Below are positions 10,271-22,858 of a stretch of DNA of 64,000 nt, piece by piece. Within the stretch, counting starts at the first letter, position 1, and every line of letters begins with the position of its first letter. Location: contig CM066313.1 in assembly GCA_033807775.1 (NCBI GenBank), positions 87,669,484-87,733,483 of the forward strand, read 5' to 3'. The notes beneath the pieces were generated by a model. That model searched no databases. It was not told the origin of the DNA and saw only the letters and a list, made by a program, of their open reading frames with translations. This stretch comes from Saussurea involucrata. Its lineage: Eukaryota; Streptophyta; Magnoliopsida; Asterales; Asteraceae. The position numbers and the translations under genes are program-made.

Positions 10271-12241
10271 TGTAACGTCCAAAAAATGACAATAAATTTT
10301 AACTTTTAAATAATGCATTTCATTAAAACTAAACCATAAATAATTAAATCCAATTACCCATTTATCAAAACTTCGTTAAGTTAAGTTGTCAATTATAAAT
10401 AACGCGGCGGAATTTGTACTAAATCCAAACTTAATGTTTTAACATGAACAATAGAAAAGTCTTCTCCATGCACTCGTGTGTACTGTCACGCCTGACTGCC
10501 GCTCGTACCTGAAATCATAAATAATAGGGAAACGGGTAAGCACGAAGCTTAGTGAATTCCGACACCTACGCAGATAGGAATTATATACACATCACCCCTA
10601 TCCGCACGTAGGCAAACAATACCAACAGTCACATAGTATAACAACACAACACAATTAACTATGTACTCAATTTCCTCGGTCCCACCGAGATCACACAACA
10701 GTTATCCACACTTCCTCGGTCCCACCGAGGGTATACAAACACATTTATACTAGGCATTTAATCAATCTAATGCTACTCACCACAACACAGCTAGTTCACA
10801 CAACCATTCAATAGTACACACAACTACCGCAACATATATACAATTCCTAGTCTACGCAGTGAGAGAACTCACCTAAAAAACAACGCAGATATCCACGACA
10901 GCAAAACGAGCCAGCCAATTCCAACTCACCTCTTTCCACCTAAATAAGTGATATCAAACGTCAAAGTGAAGTCCTAACCCAAAATCACAACTATAAGTTT
11001 ACACGTGAAAATTCCAGCTTTTACTCTAAAATTACACGTCTGTTCCGGACCTGTTTAGCCCCCCTTAAACTCATCAACCCAGAATTATTATTCCATAACT
11101 AGAAATTTCTATGTCTTAGGGTTCCAGGGACATATCGCACGCGTTCTAACGATTTTCCTACAATTTAATATGAATTTTCTAAGAATGGGACGCGAGTCTG
11201 CCGAATTCGGACCTGCTGTAAAAACAGCCATTTTACACCTAGCTAGAGGCCGAACCAGACTTTCGCTAAAACACGAAAAGTGTGCCCGACACAGAAAGTG
11301 AACCATGGGCACAGATTTCGCCTCAAACCGAGCTATGATGGAAATGTTATGGCCGATAAAAAACAGGGGCAGAACCGATATCACCACATAAAATGATAAC
11401 TTTATAAAACGGTTTACGCGATTAGTTTAGGTTTCACGATTTAGGTTTAAGGTTTTAGACTACAAGGGGCTGGACTCAACCGCGCACCACCCACTGCCAC
11501 CTCCGGCAGTGGTGGTCGGCGGCGGCGGCGATGGCGGTTTGGCATACGAAACCGACGAGGCTAGGGAAGAAATCGGTTAGCACCCTTCGGACCACAACTA
11601 CACCTGGCCAAGCCGCGACCCCGCACGGTACAACCACCCTCCTGGTGGTGTACGGCAGCCACACACCGCCGGCAACCATGGCTGCGGCGGCGGTGATGGT
11701 GTTGTGGTGCATCTATGACGAAAAGAAAACGAGAAGAAAGGAAAACTTTACCTCTCGATCGAGAACGCAGCAGCAACAAGAAACTCGTCGTTCGGCTCCT
11801 CTCTCTCTCTCTCGCGCGTCCTCTCTCTCTCTCTCTCTCGCTGCACTCTCTCTTTCCGGAAAAACATAGCGCCGCTGCTGTGTGGGTGTTCTCCGGCGGC
11901 AGCAAAGAACCGGTGGGGAGGGCTTAGGGTCGATCGATGGCAGCAACAAAAGGAAAAAGGGGAAGGGAAAAATAGGGTTTGTGGTTGTGGGTGTGTTTGT
12001 CGCGAAAAGAAGACGAGAAGGGAAGGGGGAAGGGGTCGGTTCCACATGGGGTCGAACCCCATGCACTTCTTTATCCAATTGACACAAATTACCCCTACAC
12101 TTCCATACCCTTTCAAAACAAAAAAGAGTTTTAAGATATAATAACATTTTGGTCCTTGCCGCCTAACCCCGATAACAAAACAACGTTAAAAGAAAATTTA
12201 AAAATTTATAAAATAAAACATATCGGGACACGGGCTTTACA
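10271..12241 (-). repeat. 5' LTR of the Tekay-like element
   Basis: Bounded by TGTAACGTCC at the left and GGCTTTACA at the right, giving TGTAA...TTACA ends, 1971 bp. It contains a duplicated CTTCCTCGGTCCCACCGAG motif (about 10671-10729) and a CT-rich low-complexity run at 11799-11850. Many open frames here (11476-12147) are low-complexity or overlapping and look non-coding. The right edge is inferred from the terminal inverted bases and from resumption of Copia gag sequence, since the partner LTR is missing. Confidence 0.7.
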
Positions 12242-13591
12242 TGTAACCATGCAACTTCCTTATATTTATGATCAGGCAAATAGGAAGGCAATGCAAGATA
12301 AGAAAACCTTGCCTAACGACTATTTTGAAAGCTATGTTGTTCAGCCACCAAAGGGAACTGTGTCAAAACCCGTTTCTGATGGAAAAATATATTATCCTCC
12401 TTTGGTACTTGAACAGAAGCTTGTCGATCTTGAGTTGAGTATTAAAAGCAAAATTGAAGAAGTCAGAAATGACGATCAACTCGCTTTTGATATTGAAAAG
12501 GAAGTCATGCTTACAGTTCTTTTAAATAGTAAGAGAGAGAAATCTGAAAAGAAGTTTTCTGATTTTTCCAAGAAATCAGTTGAGGAAAAGAAAGCTGTTG
12601 AACTTAAATGCATAAAACTTTCAAAACAAAATTCAGATTTTGAAAAGGTTTTATTTTTAGAAAAGGAAAAGCTTGAGAAAATGATGTCTGAGTTTGACAT
12701 TGAAAGAAAAGTTTTTGAATCAACAAGTGTTGAGCTTTCAATGAAAATATCTAATCTGGAAAAAGAATTAGACGTAGAAAGAAAAGAACTTGCAAATAAG
12801 AAGGTTAAGGATTTTCAAGCAAAGAGTATGAAAGATGTTTATGCGCATGAAAGAAAGATTTTTCAGAATGAGATAAAGAAGCTCACAAAGAATTTATCTG
12901 GTTTATCTGCTGAAATTATGCAAGAGAAGAAGGTCAAATCTGAGATTCAAAGAAAGTTTGATTTGTTATCCAAAGAGAGAAACGTTTTGTCCAACAAAGT
13001 TAAAGAACTTGAAGACATTATCTTTAAAGTTGAGGTTTCAAAACAAGCAAGTCCTGACACGATTGTTCAGACTACACTTGTTGCCTCAACTGGTTCTGAA
13101 TGTTCATTTAAAACGGCTTCAAGTTCAATCAATACTGAGGTTTCTTCAAAGGGATTTGATGAATCAAAGGGTCTTTCAAAAGATCAAATTCGTCCTTCCA
13201 ATCTCTTCCATAATCTTTCTGCTGATAAGACTGATGCTTCTACTTCAAGGCCTACAGAAAATCCTGTTTTCAAAAGAGTCAAGATGGTTTGGAGAGCAAC
13301 AAGTTCAACTCCTGAAAACGATGCCCAAAGTCATTTGTTCCTCCACTTAAGGTGAACAAGAAGAACAACACTCCAAAAGGTAAGTCTTTTGTTAAACCTA
13401 ATCTTGTTTATTCTGCAAATCATTTGATTAGGCTAGCACAAAAGCAAATATGTTGTTCTTATTGTGGAACTCATGATTTTGTTAAGAAAGAAGATGTTCA
13501 GTACTGGTATGGTACTTACAATATTCCTTCAAATCGAACTGCACATAACAAGCTAGGACCCAATTGGCAATGGGTACCAAAATCAACTTAA
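12242..13591 (+). pseudogene. SIRE-type Copia gag remnant
   Basis: An open frame runs to 13355, followed by a second at 13352-13591 in another frame. The first has a coiled-coil region rich in Lys/Glu/Ser (about residues 100-290). The second ends with a degenerate Cys motif (CCSYCG) and NKLGPNWQWVPKST, a C-terminal signature of plant SIRE-type Gag. The 5' part of gag, before IYDQANRKAMQD, is cut off by the Tekay LTR. The shift between frames at about 13350 suggests a one-base lesion. It would have been the nucleocapsid half of a Gag. Confidence 0.65.
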
Positions 13592-16141
13592 TTTGTTTTG
13601 CAGGTTTATCATGTACGGTGCTGAATGCCTAATTACTACCAAACACATGACTGGAAACAGAAGAGAATTGTTCAGATTTGAAGAAAAATACCTGTGCTGA
13701 AACCATCTGCATAATTTCAGGGGGAGAGATTCTAAACTTTTGATTGTTTGTGCTTATTGATATATCTTTCTACATGTTAATGGTTTCTGAATACTTCAGT
13801 TCAGAACCCGCTTTTCAAAGAGATTATGGCTTCTGAATAATTCAGTTCAGAACCCGTACTTCAAAGAGAATTTGACTTCTAATCATATCAGATCAGGACT
13901 CGTTCTTAATCTTAAAAAACAAACTTTGACTGTTACATGTGCTGATTTTGTCAAATTAAGATCTTTGCAGATTTTGAGGGGGAGCTTATCTGATTCTTAA
14001 ATCAGTCGATCATAATTTGAGGGGGAGCTGATACATTTGATTGTAAGTATCTTCTAAACTTAATCTGAGATTGTTTGAAAGAAGAACGACTTTCAAGCAT
14101 GAAAAACGTGTTCTTAAATGTTCAAACCACTTTTTTAATTCAAACAGATTTTATAATTTTAGAAGTGTGATTTTAAATGTTTTTCATGATTATCTCAGAT
14201 TACATCATTATTTCTGACCGTGTGTTTCCAAAGATTAATACCTGCGTATTATCTTGTCTATATACTTTCAAGTATTCATACACACCGGTTCAGCTTCATA
14301 TTGACTTTGTTATTACCACGTCTCAAAACGAAACAACTTTATCGATGGTAATACTCCCGTTTGAATTTCCAATTTTGTTGAGCATCATACATTCATTCAG
14401 CGTGAGAACTTAAGCGTTTCATTCAAAGGTTGTTTATATTTGTTCATATAAACAAAATATTCAATTCTTTGATACCCTAAGCGTTAATGAATATCCTTCA
14501 TATTTGATCTGATTGATACATTGTCAGATTCACAAACAAGCCTTTCAAATTCATTCCATTCACTCAATATTCCTGTTGTGTGAAATCTTCAACGTTCAAA
14601 TGCTCAAATATTTCATGAATATTTTTTAGGAGCATATTTTGACGACAATGTTTTCAAAAAGCTGAGATTTATAATTGTTCAAGCTAAACTGTGGAGTAAC
14701 ATATCTTTTAGGACAAAATTTCATGGGAATCAGTGTGAGAGCTTAAAAGAACTTCTATGGATCCACGTTAACCAGTGTTTCCTACCCAAGAAGTTATCCT
14801 TGAGTGATTGAGGGGTGAGGGGTCAAAATCAAAGAGTGGGGGAGATAACTCATCCGGTTGAGTAATCTCATTGTGCTGAGGTAAAATGAAAAAGAGAGTT
14901 TGGTTAGAAGTGAGCAGATTAAAAACAGAAAGAGGGTGTGAGAACAGAGTTAAAAGAATACGAGAACTCTGCACCAGCCACTTTCTGAGTCGGGCAGCCA
15001 CATTGCTGATTGGTTCACATTCTTTGGTGACCGTCATTGAAACAGGCAACTAGCCCATGCCAACTCTTGCTTAAACCCCACTAGCTACTCATTTCTTTCT
15101 CAACAAAGAAATGTTTCAATTTTCTTGGGGATGCACCATATTATCTATCCAATCTTCACTCAAAAGGTTTGGATATTGAAAAGAAGGAAGTTTGCCCCAC
15201 CTTCGCTCTTCATTCATGCACATTGAGTCCGTGGAAAACTTGTTGTTGTCTCAACAGTTTACACAATTTGAGCCTAACTATTATCAAGCATAAGTTGCTT
15301 CAATCATTTCTACACTTGCACGTACACACAAGGAATATGTTTTCTTGTCATAACGTTCATAGAATTTCCTTTGTGTCTTTCGATGATTGAATGGAAGCCC
15401 TGAAGGAGTGAACATCAAAAAGCTCCTTTCCAAAGTACATCCGTTGTACTAAGTGGTGTTGTGCAACTTACAGGCATTTCAACTGATTCATCCGTTGTTT
15501 CAGGGTTACCACTTTATATTATCTGAATTTGAAAAGATTCGGATAAACATTTTTGGTATTGACGGTTGAACAGATCAAAAGGAGGAGATTGTTTCTGGTA
15601 CTCAAAGAGAATGCTGAGATTGAACAAGAATTTTGATGATCATGATGCTCACAATCATCAAAAAGGGGGAGAAATATCAAACAGAAGAAAAGAGGGAGAT
15701 AATTCAAATATTTCAATCTCCGAAAGTCAAAATTGATATTTGCCAAAGTCAAAGAATTTCAAGATAAAGTGTTTTCGAGAGATCAAATGCGTGAAGATAC
15801 AAAGACAATTCGTGCTTAAAGATTATTCAAGAATGTTAAAAGCTCAAAGCCCGTTGAAATCTCAAATCCCGTTCATAATTCGAAGACTGAAGAAAATTTT
15901 CATATGTCAAAGCTGCATAGATCGAAGATTCGAAGATATAAAGATTTTGTTTGAAGACCTTGATCAACCTTACATAGATTTGAAGTTCGTGTCTCAAGAC
16001 TTGTTGACTTGTTGACTTTAAAGAGCCTAAATGAATATTAAAGCTGCCAAAGTGGATTCTTGAAGATAAAGCCTATCTGAAGATTAAAGTGTTGAAGACT
16101 AGCGTCATAATTTTTTAAATCTTGAATCTATAGGGGGAGAT
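13592..16141 (+). other. SIRE-type 3' region with most of pol deleted
   Basis: A short relic at 13640-13690 translates to TKHMTGNRRELFRF, the protease neighbourhood of SIRE-type pol. After this nothing of integrase, RT or RNase H is visible. The remainder resembles the long region after pol in such elements, with several GGGGGAG polypurine tracts (about 13721, 13977, 14023, 15664, 16132). The last lies directly before the LTR. No supported gene. Confidence 0.55.
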
Positions 16142-16425
16142 TGCTAGTACACTAATGTATCCAAGATTTAGGACTAATTGTAATTAGTCAACAAATGTCA
16201 AAGTCAAAATAGCTAGGTTTGGTCAAAGGGTATATAAACCCCAATTTGTTAGGGGTTGTGGAGAGAGGTCATTTTGAGTATAGCCACCAAGAGTGTGCGT
16301 GTGTGGCCTCCAAGAGAAATTGTTCCTAATTCTCATCTTCTACATTTCTCAATCAAATACAAAGGTTTTAATGGTTTAATCTTGTTACCTGATTATTCTC
16401 ATTTACATTGTGAGCATTTCCAACA
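16142..16425 (+). repeat. 3' LTR of the SIRE-type remnant
   Basis: Begins TGCTAGTACACT directly after TAGGGGGAGAT, ends TTTCCAACA, 284 bp, with a TATA-like GTATATAAAC at about 16229-16238. It is short for the lineage, so an internal deletion is possible. No matching 5' LTR is present. Confidence 0.6.
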
Positions 16426-16590
16426 AATTCTCCATTTTGGAGAAAACTGAGACTGTGGAGATTCTACAAACAGTGGGTGGAGTTATGGCGTTTCTAACTC
16501 TTCACGAAATGTTGCCATTAGATTCGTTAATCCAAAACCATTGTGATATTATTGTTCCCTCTTTGGTTGCAAGAACACTTTGCCTATTAG
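16426..16590 (+). pseudogene. Possible host exon fragment of unknown identity
   Basis: An open frame reads through KTETVEILQTVGGVMAF and PSLVARTLCLLGK and stops at a strong donor-like AG|GTAAAGTAAC at 16590/16591. The left side is covered by the Copia LTR, so any acceptor is lost. The composition looks like a globular helical protein rather than a transposon. I do not recognise the family. Confidence 0.3.
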
Positions 16591-17755
16591 GTAAAGTAAC
16601 AGAACGAGATCTGACCTCATATCCATAAAACATTCTCCACCATCACTTCCAAGATCGTTCTTGAGGGTTACTAATATGAGATAGCATAACCCCCAAACGC
16701 TTACCGGCAAGAGTCATAACTCTCATTTACCTTATGGTTTAACATTCTCGACCATCAAAAGTTGTCATTCCTGTTTGAGATTGTAAGATATACCACTCCA
16801 TATGTTTTAAATTTTCTATAAGAATTTGATGAGAATTTGATGAATGTAAGATAGGGTCATCTACTTCCCATCTCTTATTAAATAATTGTGGATTTTGACA
16901 TTCAACAAAGAAACCATATTTCTACAATTATTTATCCATCCACATGATAAGAGGTTTATTTTACAATTTTATGAATTATGCTACAACATGATAATGTTAG
17001 TCCATTTACTTGTGTTGTTATTGGATTTTAAGCTTCCTATAATGAATGTGGTTACTTAACTGTTAAACACTAGATTACAATCCTCAACCTCTACATACTC
17101 AATCACTGCCTCTTAACTCTTCCTCACAACAACAAGCATTATCATTGTTTCTGATCTAATATGGTACGCCATCTTGAAGTGTTGTAATTACTATAGTTTT
17201 TAATTAACAAAACGCTATTTTAACCTTAATTATAAAAAAGAAAATTTTCCCACCTCATAATTAAGGCTAAAATGGGAAAATAAACATCTGATCCAACACT
17301 TGCTGAACAAACAAGCCACAACAGCCCTTAGGCGCCAATCAGCACTGCTGCAGCAGTAGCTGAATAAACATGCCACAACCAGGGAAAGAAGCTTAATGAT
17401 CCAGCCGCTGCCCTGCAGAAACAAATCACAACAGCCTGCAATTGGCCCGACGTTGCTGACAAAAAAACCATAACCAGGGACAACAACTTAATGATCCAAC
17501 CGCTGCCCGTGCACTCACTGCTTAAACAACGGCTTAATCCAGTAAGCCCCTGACATGACCAAAGTTGTCATGCCCATCTCGATTAGCGACTTCCTTGGGC
17601 ACAAACCTTGCATCACGACCTAGCGGCTACCTTGGACGCACACACAGCAGCCCGAACTAGTCTACGTCTCCTGTTAGATTTTAGTGCGGCTACCTTGGAC
17701 GCACTAAAATCATTTTTTTAGTCATATATATTGTTGTACTTCAAATTATTCTTTT
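16591..17755. other. Intergenic DNA with small repeats
   Basis: AT-rich, no supported gene. A diverged direct repeat lies at about 17370-17410 and 17466-17509 (both with CTTAATGATCCA followed by CCGCTGCCC). An 18-base unit GCGGCTACCTTGGACGCA occurs at 17623-17640 and 17686-17703, the second inside an inverted repeat (17677-17687 with 17701-17711). Confidence 0.5.
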
Positions 17756-18002
17756 ATGTTTATAGATATCATGAGTCAAAACAGAAATTATCGAGTTTGG
17801 ACGAATCTTGAAGAAACAAAACTTGTTGAGGCTTTAGTTGCCATGGTGAATACGGGAGCATTTAAAGCCGATAATGGCTTTAAATCGGGTTATTTAGCAT
17901 ATCTCGAACAAGCGTTGAAAGAATCATTTCCGAGCTCCGGTATTTTAGGGAAACCATACATTGAATCGAAGTTAAAAATAATGAAGAAAGACTGGACCAT
18001 TG
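17756..18002 (+). pseudogene. Myb/SANT-like domain gene, 5' part of exon 1
   Basis: Likely start Met 17771 (MSQNRNYRVWTNLEETK), preceded by an acceptor-like TTTATAG. The Myb/SANT-like pattern W-x-N-x-E-E-x-K-L-V-E-A-L leads to KSKLKIMKKDWTIV-type residues (IESKLKIMKKDW). Such domains bind DNA or act as partners of PIF/Harbinger transposases. The Copia element is inserted after codon Ile; the reading frame continues at 23095 (VHDMLSGSYTSRFGYDGEK). The pre-insertion join restores the frame exactly, so this was a coding exon at insertion or shortly before. Whether it served a host gene or a transposon cannot be told. Confidence 0.7.
17998..18002. repeat. Target site duplication CATTG (left)
   Basis: Identical to 23090-23094 on the other side of the Copia element. 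A perfect 5-bp duplication that fixes both ends of the insertion. Confidence 0.9.
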
Positions 18003-18219
18003 TGTTGGAAAAAAGAAAAAGGAAATGATTTGTCAAATATCTCCTCCCAAATTCAAGGATCAATCTCGTATGTTACAGCTATTCTCCAGCCTAGAATCAT
18101 GCACAACCTTTCCTTGTATATGTCATTTGTGTCCTATAAATGTTAGCTTCCAATGTATTGTAATACACAAAAAAAAACACCAAGCAATAAAAGGAATTTC
18201 TGCCTTCTGATCGACAATA
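18003..18219 (+). repeat. 5' LTR of Copia element
   Basis: Starts TGTTGG and ends GACAATA directly against the primer site. The end is set by the target duplication, giving an unusual TG...TA terminus. Confidence 0.9.
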
Positions 18220-18231
18220 TGGTATCAGAGC
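18220..18231 (+). other. Primer-binding site, initiator tRNA-Met
   Basis: TGGTATCAGAGC abuts the 5' LTR with no spacer, the standard plant Copia site. Confidence 0.9.
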
Positions 18232-18290
18232 GGTGAGACGTTCCAGACCCAACTATTCCAAACTCATCTTCTACCCAAAATCAAGCCGCC

Positions 18291-19130
18291 ATGTCCGAAG
18301 ACGACAGCTCGAATAATAGCAACAATGATCTTACCGCACAACTTACAAACCTTTTCAAAACAACCCTCAATAACCAAAATCAAACCACGAAACAGAGTTT
18401 ATCCGATAGCTTGAAGATCAGTCTCAAGCTTAACAGCCAGAATTACGCCCTTTGGGCTCGGATGATCCGAGTTGCGATTGGAGGAAAATCCAAAAGTTTG
18501 TTAAGCCATCTTTCAGGTGATCCCGCACCGCCAGATCCATTAGACGACCGGTACGAGCAATGGGAACAAGATGATTTAATCGTGTTCTCATGGCTAATAC
18601 AAAACATTGAACCTGCACTCGCTAGCAATCTCACCGAGTTTCCCACGGCGAAAACCCTATGGGATGCCTTGGTGGTTACGTACAGTAGCGGGAAGGATAA
18701 GCTGCATACCTTCGATCTACACGTCAAAGCAAATGAAATCAAGCAGAATGGGGCTCCTCTCGAAGATTTTTGGATAGCCCTGCAAGGCATATGGGGTGAA
18801 ATCGAGAGAAGAGATCCGAATCCAATGAAGTGTGCCATCGATATAGCCACATACAATAGTATCAGGTCTGAACAAAAACTCTTCCAATTTTTGAATGCCT
18901 TGGATCGAAGATTCGACCCTATCAAACGGGAAATCCTTCGATGGGATCCGCTTCCCTCGGCAGAGGGGGCCTACGCGGCTGTTCGAAAAGAGATGGCTCA
19001 CCAAGGAATCCTTGGAGCCACCACTGAAAACCCACTGCCTGGCGTGGCGGCCGGTCTTGTTGCCGGCAAGTCATGCGATTCCGGCGGGTCACAAGATTCC
19101 GGTGGGATAGGGCTTGTCACGAAGGGGCAA
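18291..19130 (+). CDS. Copia gag (UBN2-type capsid region)
   Basis: Starts ATG 18291 (MSEDDSSNNSNND), 72 bases downstream of the 5' LTR edge. Residues ~40-230 carry the gag-polypeptide pattern of Copia elements: LNSQNYALWARMI, DDLIVFSWLIQNIEP, AKTLWDALVVTYSSG and FLNALDRRFDPIKREIL. The zinc knuckle lies in a different frame (19181 onward), so one base has been lost or gained between about 19030 and 19130, probably in AAGGGGC. In the present frame gag would end at 19187 with an aberrant tail and no knuckle. It forms the particle shell. Confidence 0.85.
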
Positions 19131-22100
19131 CTCGCAGATCCGACTCCTCTGGTAAACCTCCATCTCGAGTGGATAAATCAAAACTAAAGTGCAGCCAATG
19201 TGGTATGTTGAAGCACACCAAATATCAGTGTTTTAAACTGGTCGGTTACCCCGAATGGTGGAATGATGGCCACAAGAAAACTGGTGTTCCGGCTAAGAAA
19301 GGGAAGGCGGCTGCCGCCGTGGGTGCTGTCACCGACGACAATCAGATGCAAGGGGGCTTTGGTGGTATCGCCGCCTCTGGTGTGAAAAACGACAAAGGAA
19401 ATGCAGGTAAAGGGTTTGGGGCTTTATCCTCAGACCCTTGTTTATTAAATCCTAAATTTTTTAGTTTCCAAATTCTTGAAATATTACAAAATGAACCCCA
19501 AACTATTAGACATGCTAAAATAGCTCAAGATTCCCATAAGGCACAGAATAATGCTTGGATTTTTGATAGTGGGGCCACTGAGACTATGACTTTTGAGTCT
19601 TCTGATATTACCCTTAACTTAGAACCTAGAATATCTCAAATACAAACTGCAAATGGGGGAAGTATGCATGTGAAAGGGGGAGGTACAATTGAGATATCTC
19701 CAAAACTAAAACTTCGTAATTGCCTTTATGTCCCTTCCCTATCTCATAAATTGTTGTCTATTAGCCACGTCACAAAAGAGCTAAACTGTTCTGTTTTAAT
19801 GCACCCGACCTTCTGTATTTTACAGGACATCAGGACTTGGATGATCATTAGGCGTGGCACTGAACGACAGGGGTTATACTATGTGGATGAGGTGACTCAA
19901 CACGGTACTGTGATGCTTGCTCACGGAACACCAAGTAGGGAAGCATGGCTATGGCATAGGAGGTTGGGGCATCCGTCCACAGGCTACTTGCATTTATTAT
20001 TTCCTAAACTTTTCCCTTCTAGTAATGTTTTAAGTTGTGAAACTTGTGTTCTTGCCAAAAGTCATAGACAAACTTTTAAACCAAATAACACTCGAGTGAA
20101 TTTACCTTTTTCCTTGATTCATTCTGATGTTTGGGGGCCGGCAGAAGTTAACGGGGGCAAGGTTTCCGTTTTTTTCTATTGTTTGTGGACGATTGCACAC
20201 GAATGACTTGGGTGTATTTCCTAAAACACAAATCTGAAGTTTTTAAATTTTTAACCATGTTCCATGCTATGGTTCAAACCCAATACAAAACCAACATTCA
20301 AATTCTTCGGTCTGATAATGGAGGCGAATTCGTGAACAGTTCTATGAAAGAATTCGTTCAGTCTAAAGGAATGATTCACCAAACCACCTGCCCAAGACAT
20401 TCTGAACAAAATGGCGTTGCCGAACGAAAAAATCGGATTTTACTAGAGATGACTCGGGCTCTTATGCTTGAATCTAATGTACCAAAATCTTTCTGGCCTG
20501 AAGCCCTTGCTACCGCTGCTTACCTTATTAACCGACTACCCACCAAAGCACTCAACCTTAAAACCCCGTTGCAAACCCTATCAGAATTCACAAAAATACC
20601 CCCCAGCCTTACCCTTGAACCACGAATTTTTGGATGCTCTGTGTTTGCCCATATTCCTAAAGTTGACCGAACCAAACTTAGTGCATGTGCTGAAAAATGT
20701 GTGTTTGTTGGCTATGGAGTAAACCAGAAGGGGTACATATGTTACAATCCAAAGCGAGGCAATGTGATCACCACCATGAATTGTGACTGGCTTGAAACCG
20801 AGTTCTTCTACCGCTCCCAACACAGTGGTCAGGGGGAGGGAAAGATTGAGGACCCACTGAGTTGGTTGAAATGGATTCCTTCTTCTGACAACGTTGATCA
20901 CAGTAATGGAAATGGATCACCTCACACTACCACTGAACCGTCAATCATTGCCGCCGTCCAAGATCCGCCCAACCTGGAGTCCGAGGTAAGTACATCTCAG
21001 AACCCTGAAACTATTCTCGACCCTCCTTTATCCAGTAACCGTGGGGATCATGAAATGCCAACAGAACAGGAAGAATTTCCTGAACAGGTAGAGATTGCAG
21101 AACCAGAAGAAGAAGTAGAAGTTCAGCAAGAAAACAACAATTCTACTCAAGAAACCGTGACAGATAAGTATGTGCTACCCCCAAGAGCAAATAGAGGAGT
21201 TCCTCCCAAAAGATACTCACCAGAAAAGGAGACTACAAGATCAAAATTTCCTATGGCAAACATCGCTAAAGGAAACTTGTCCAAAGAAGCCAAAGCATTT
21301 GTCACCGCTTTGTGCTCTGAACAAACACCTTTTACAACTCAAGAAGCCTTGGAATCGAGAGAGTGGAAAGAAGCCATGGAGACTGAAATGGAAGCACTCA
21401 AGAAGAACGACACATGGGAAAAGTGTGCACTCCCACCGGGCAAAAAACCAGTGGGATGCAGGTGGGTCTTCTCTATTAAACACAAGCCGGATGGATCTAT
21501 TGAGAGATACAAAGCTCGACTGGTAGCCAAGGGCTACACCCAGACATATGGGATTGACTACTTGGAAATATTTTCTCCGGTTGCCAAGATCGATACGATT
21601 AGGGTACTCTTCTCTATCGCTGCCAATAAAGGGTGGTCTCTCCACCAATTTGATGTGAAAAATGCGTTCCTGCATGGGGAACTGAAAGAAGAAGTCTATA
21701 TGGAAGCACCTCCTGGATTCGCCAAAGATTTTAAAGAAAAGGAAGTATGTCGTCTAAAAAAATCTCTGTATGGGCTAAAACAATCCCCTCGAGCGTGGTT
21801 TGGCAGATTCACTCTTGCAATGAGAAAATATGGGTACAAACAGAGCAACTCTGATCACACTCTATTTCTAAAAAAAAGAAAAAGGGCCTTATAACGTGTT
21901 TGATCATATACGTTGATGATATGATCATTACCGGGGATGATAAGGGGGAAATGGAGCAGCTAAGACAGAACTTATTTGCAGAGTTCGAGATGAAAGACTT
22001 AGGAAGATTGAAGTATTTCCTTGGAATTGAAGTTTTAAGATCAGAACGGGGAATATTCATTTTCCAGAAGAAGTATATTCTTGATCTCCTTGCAGAAAAT

Positions 22101-22852
22101 GGAATGATAGACTGCAAACCCATGGAAACTCCGATGATGACAAATCACAAGCTCCATATGGAACTTAAGGCTAAATTAGCTGATAAAGAAAGGTATCAAC
22201 GGCTAGTGGGGAAACTAATATATCTATCACACACTAGACCCGACATAGCGTACGCTGTTGGAGTTGTCAGCCAGTTCATGCATGAACCTCAGGCAGCTCA
22301 CATGGAAGCAGTTATTAGAATCATAAGGTACCTTAAAGGAACACCTAACCACGGGGTGTTATTTAAATCAAACGGGCACTTAGAGATACAAGCATACACT
22401 GATGCTGACTGGGCAGGTGATAAAGGGAACCGGAGATCAACCTCAGGTTATTTCACGTTGGTTGGCGGGAATCTAGTGACGTGGAGGAGCAAGAAACAGA
22501 AAGTTGTTGCACTCTCAAGTGCAGAAGCTGAATTCAGGGGCATAGTTCGGGGACTGGCAGAAGTTCTATGGATCAAGAAACTTTTAACCGAACTTGGTTT
22601 TCGTCCGAAGGGCACAAGTAGAATAATGTGTGATAATGAGGCTGCAATTCAAATTTCCGAAAATCCAGTTCAACATGATCGAACAAAACACGTGGAGATT
22701 GACCGACACTTCATTAAAGAAAAACTGGAAGCTGGAATTATCGAACTTCCGTTCGTCCGATCAGAAGACCAGTTGGCAGACATTCTAACAAAGGCGGTCA
22801 ATGGAAGAATCTTTAACCACTGTCTTGGCAAGTTGAGTTTTGGGGATCCCAC
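19131..22852 (+). pseudogene. Copia pol: zinc knuckle, protease, integrase, RT, RNase H
   Basis: Frame 1 (to ~20170): CCHC-type CSQCGMLKHTKYQCF, protease FDSGATETMTF, GAG-pre-integrase LWHRRLGHPSTGYLHLL. Frame 2 (~20179-21894): integrase with VDDCTRMTW, RSDNGGEF and HSEQNGVAERKN (catalytic D, D, E present), then RT with FDVKNAFLHGELKEEVYMEA. Frame 3 (21900-22852): YVDDMIITGDD, RNase H YTDADWAGD, and the terminal HFIKEKLEAGIIEL and QLADILTKAV motifs. Shifts lie at about 20170 in a T-run and about 21880 in an A-run. All catalytic residues are present, so damage is limited to small indels. Confidence 0.9.
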
Positions 22853-22858
22853 TACTCA

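Larger units (their letters stand above)
5872..12241 (-). mobile_element. Tekay-like Ty3/Gypsy retrotransposon, 3'-truncated
   Basis: Minus-strand element: 5' LTR 10271-12241, initiator-Met tRNA primer site 10255-10267, untranslated leader, gag, protease, reverse transcriptase, RNase H and about two thirds of integrase, ending at the breakpoint at 5836-5871. The rest of integrase, any chromodomain and the 3' LTR are missing. It appears inserted in a SIRE-type Copia gag whose sequence resumes at 12242. Lineage assignment rests on protein motifs and primer site only. Confidence 0.8.

Noticed and set aside
11476..12147. Several overlapping open frames on both strands rich in Arg/Ser/Leu
   Set aside because: They arise from CT/GA low-complexity sequence in the Tekay-like LTR; frames overlap on both strands with no domain.
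14768..15049. Minus-strand frame of 93 residues as a gene
   Set aside because: No recognisable domain, lies in the SIRE-type 3' region, and is not supported by start or splice context.
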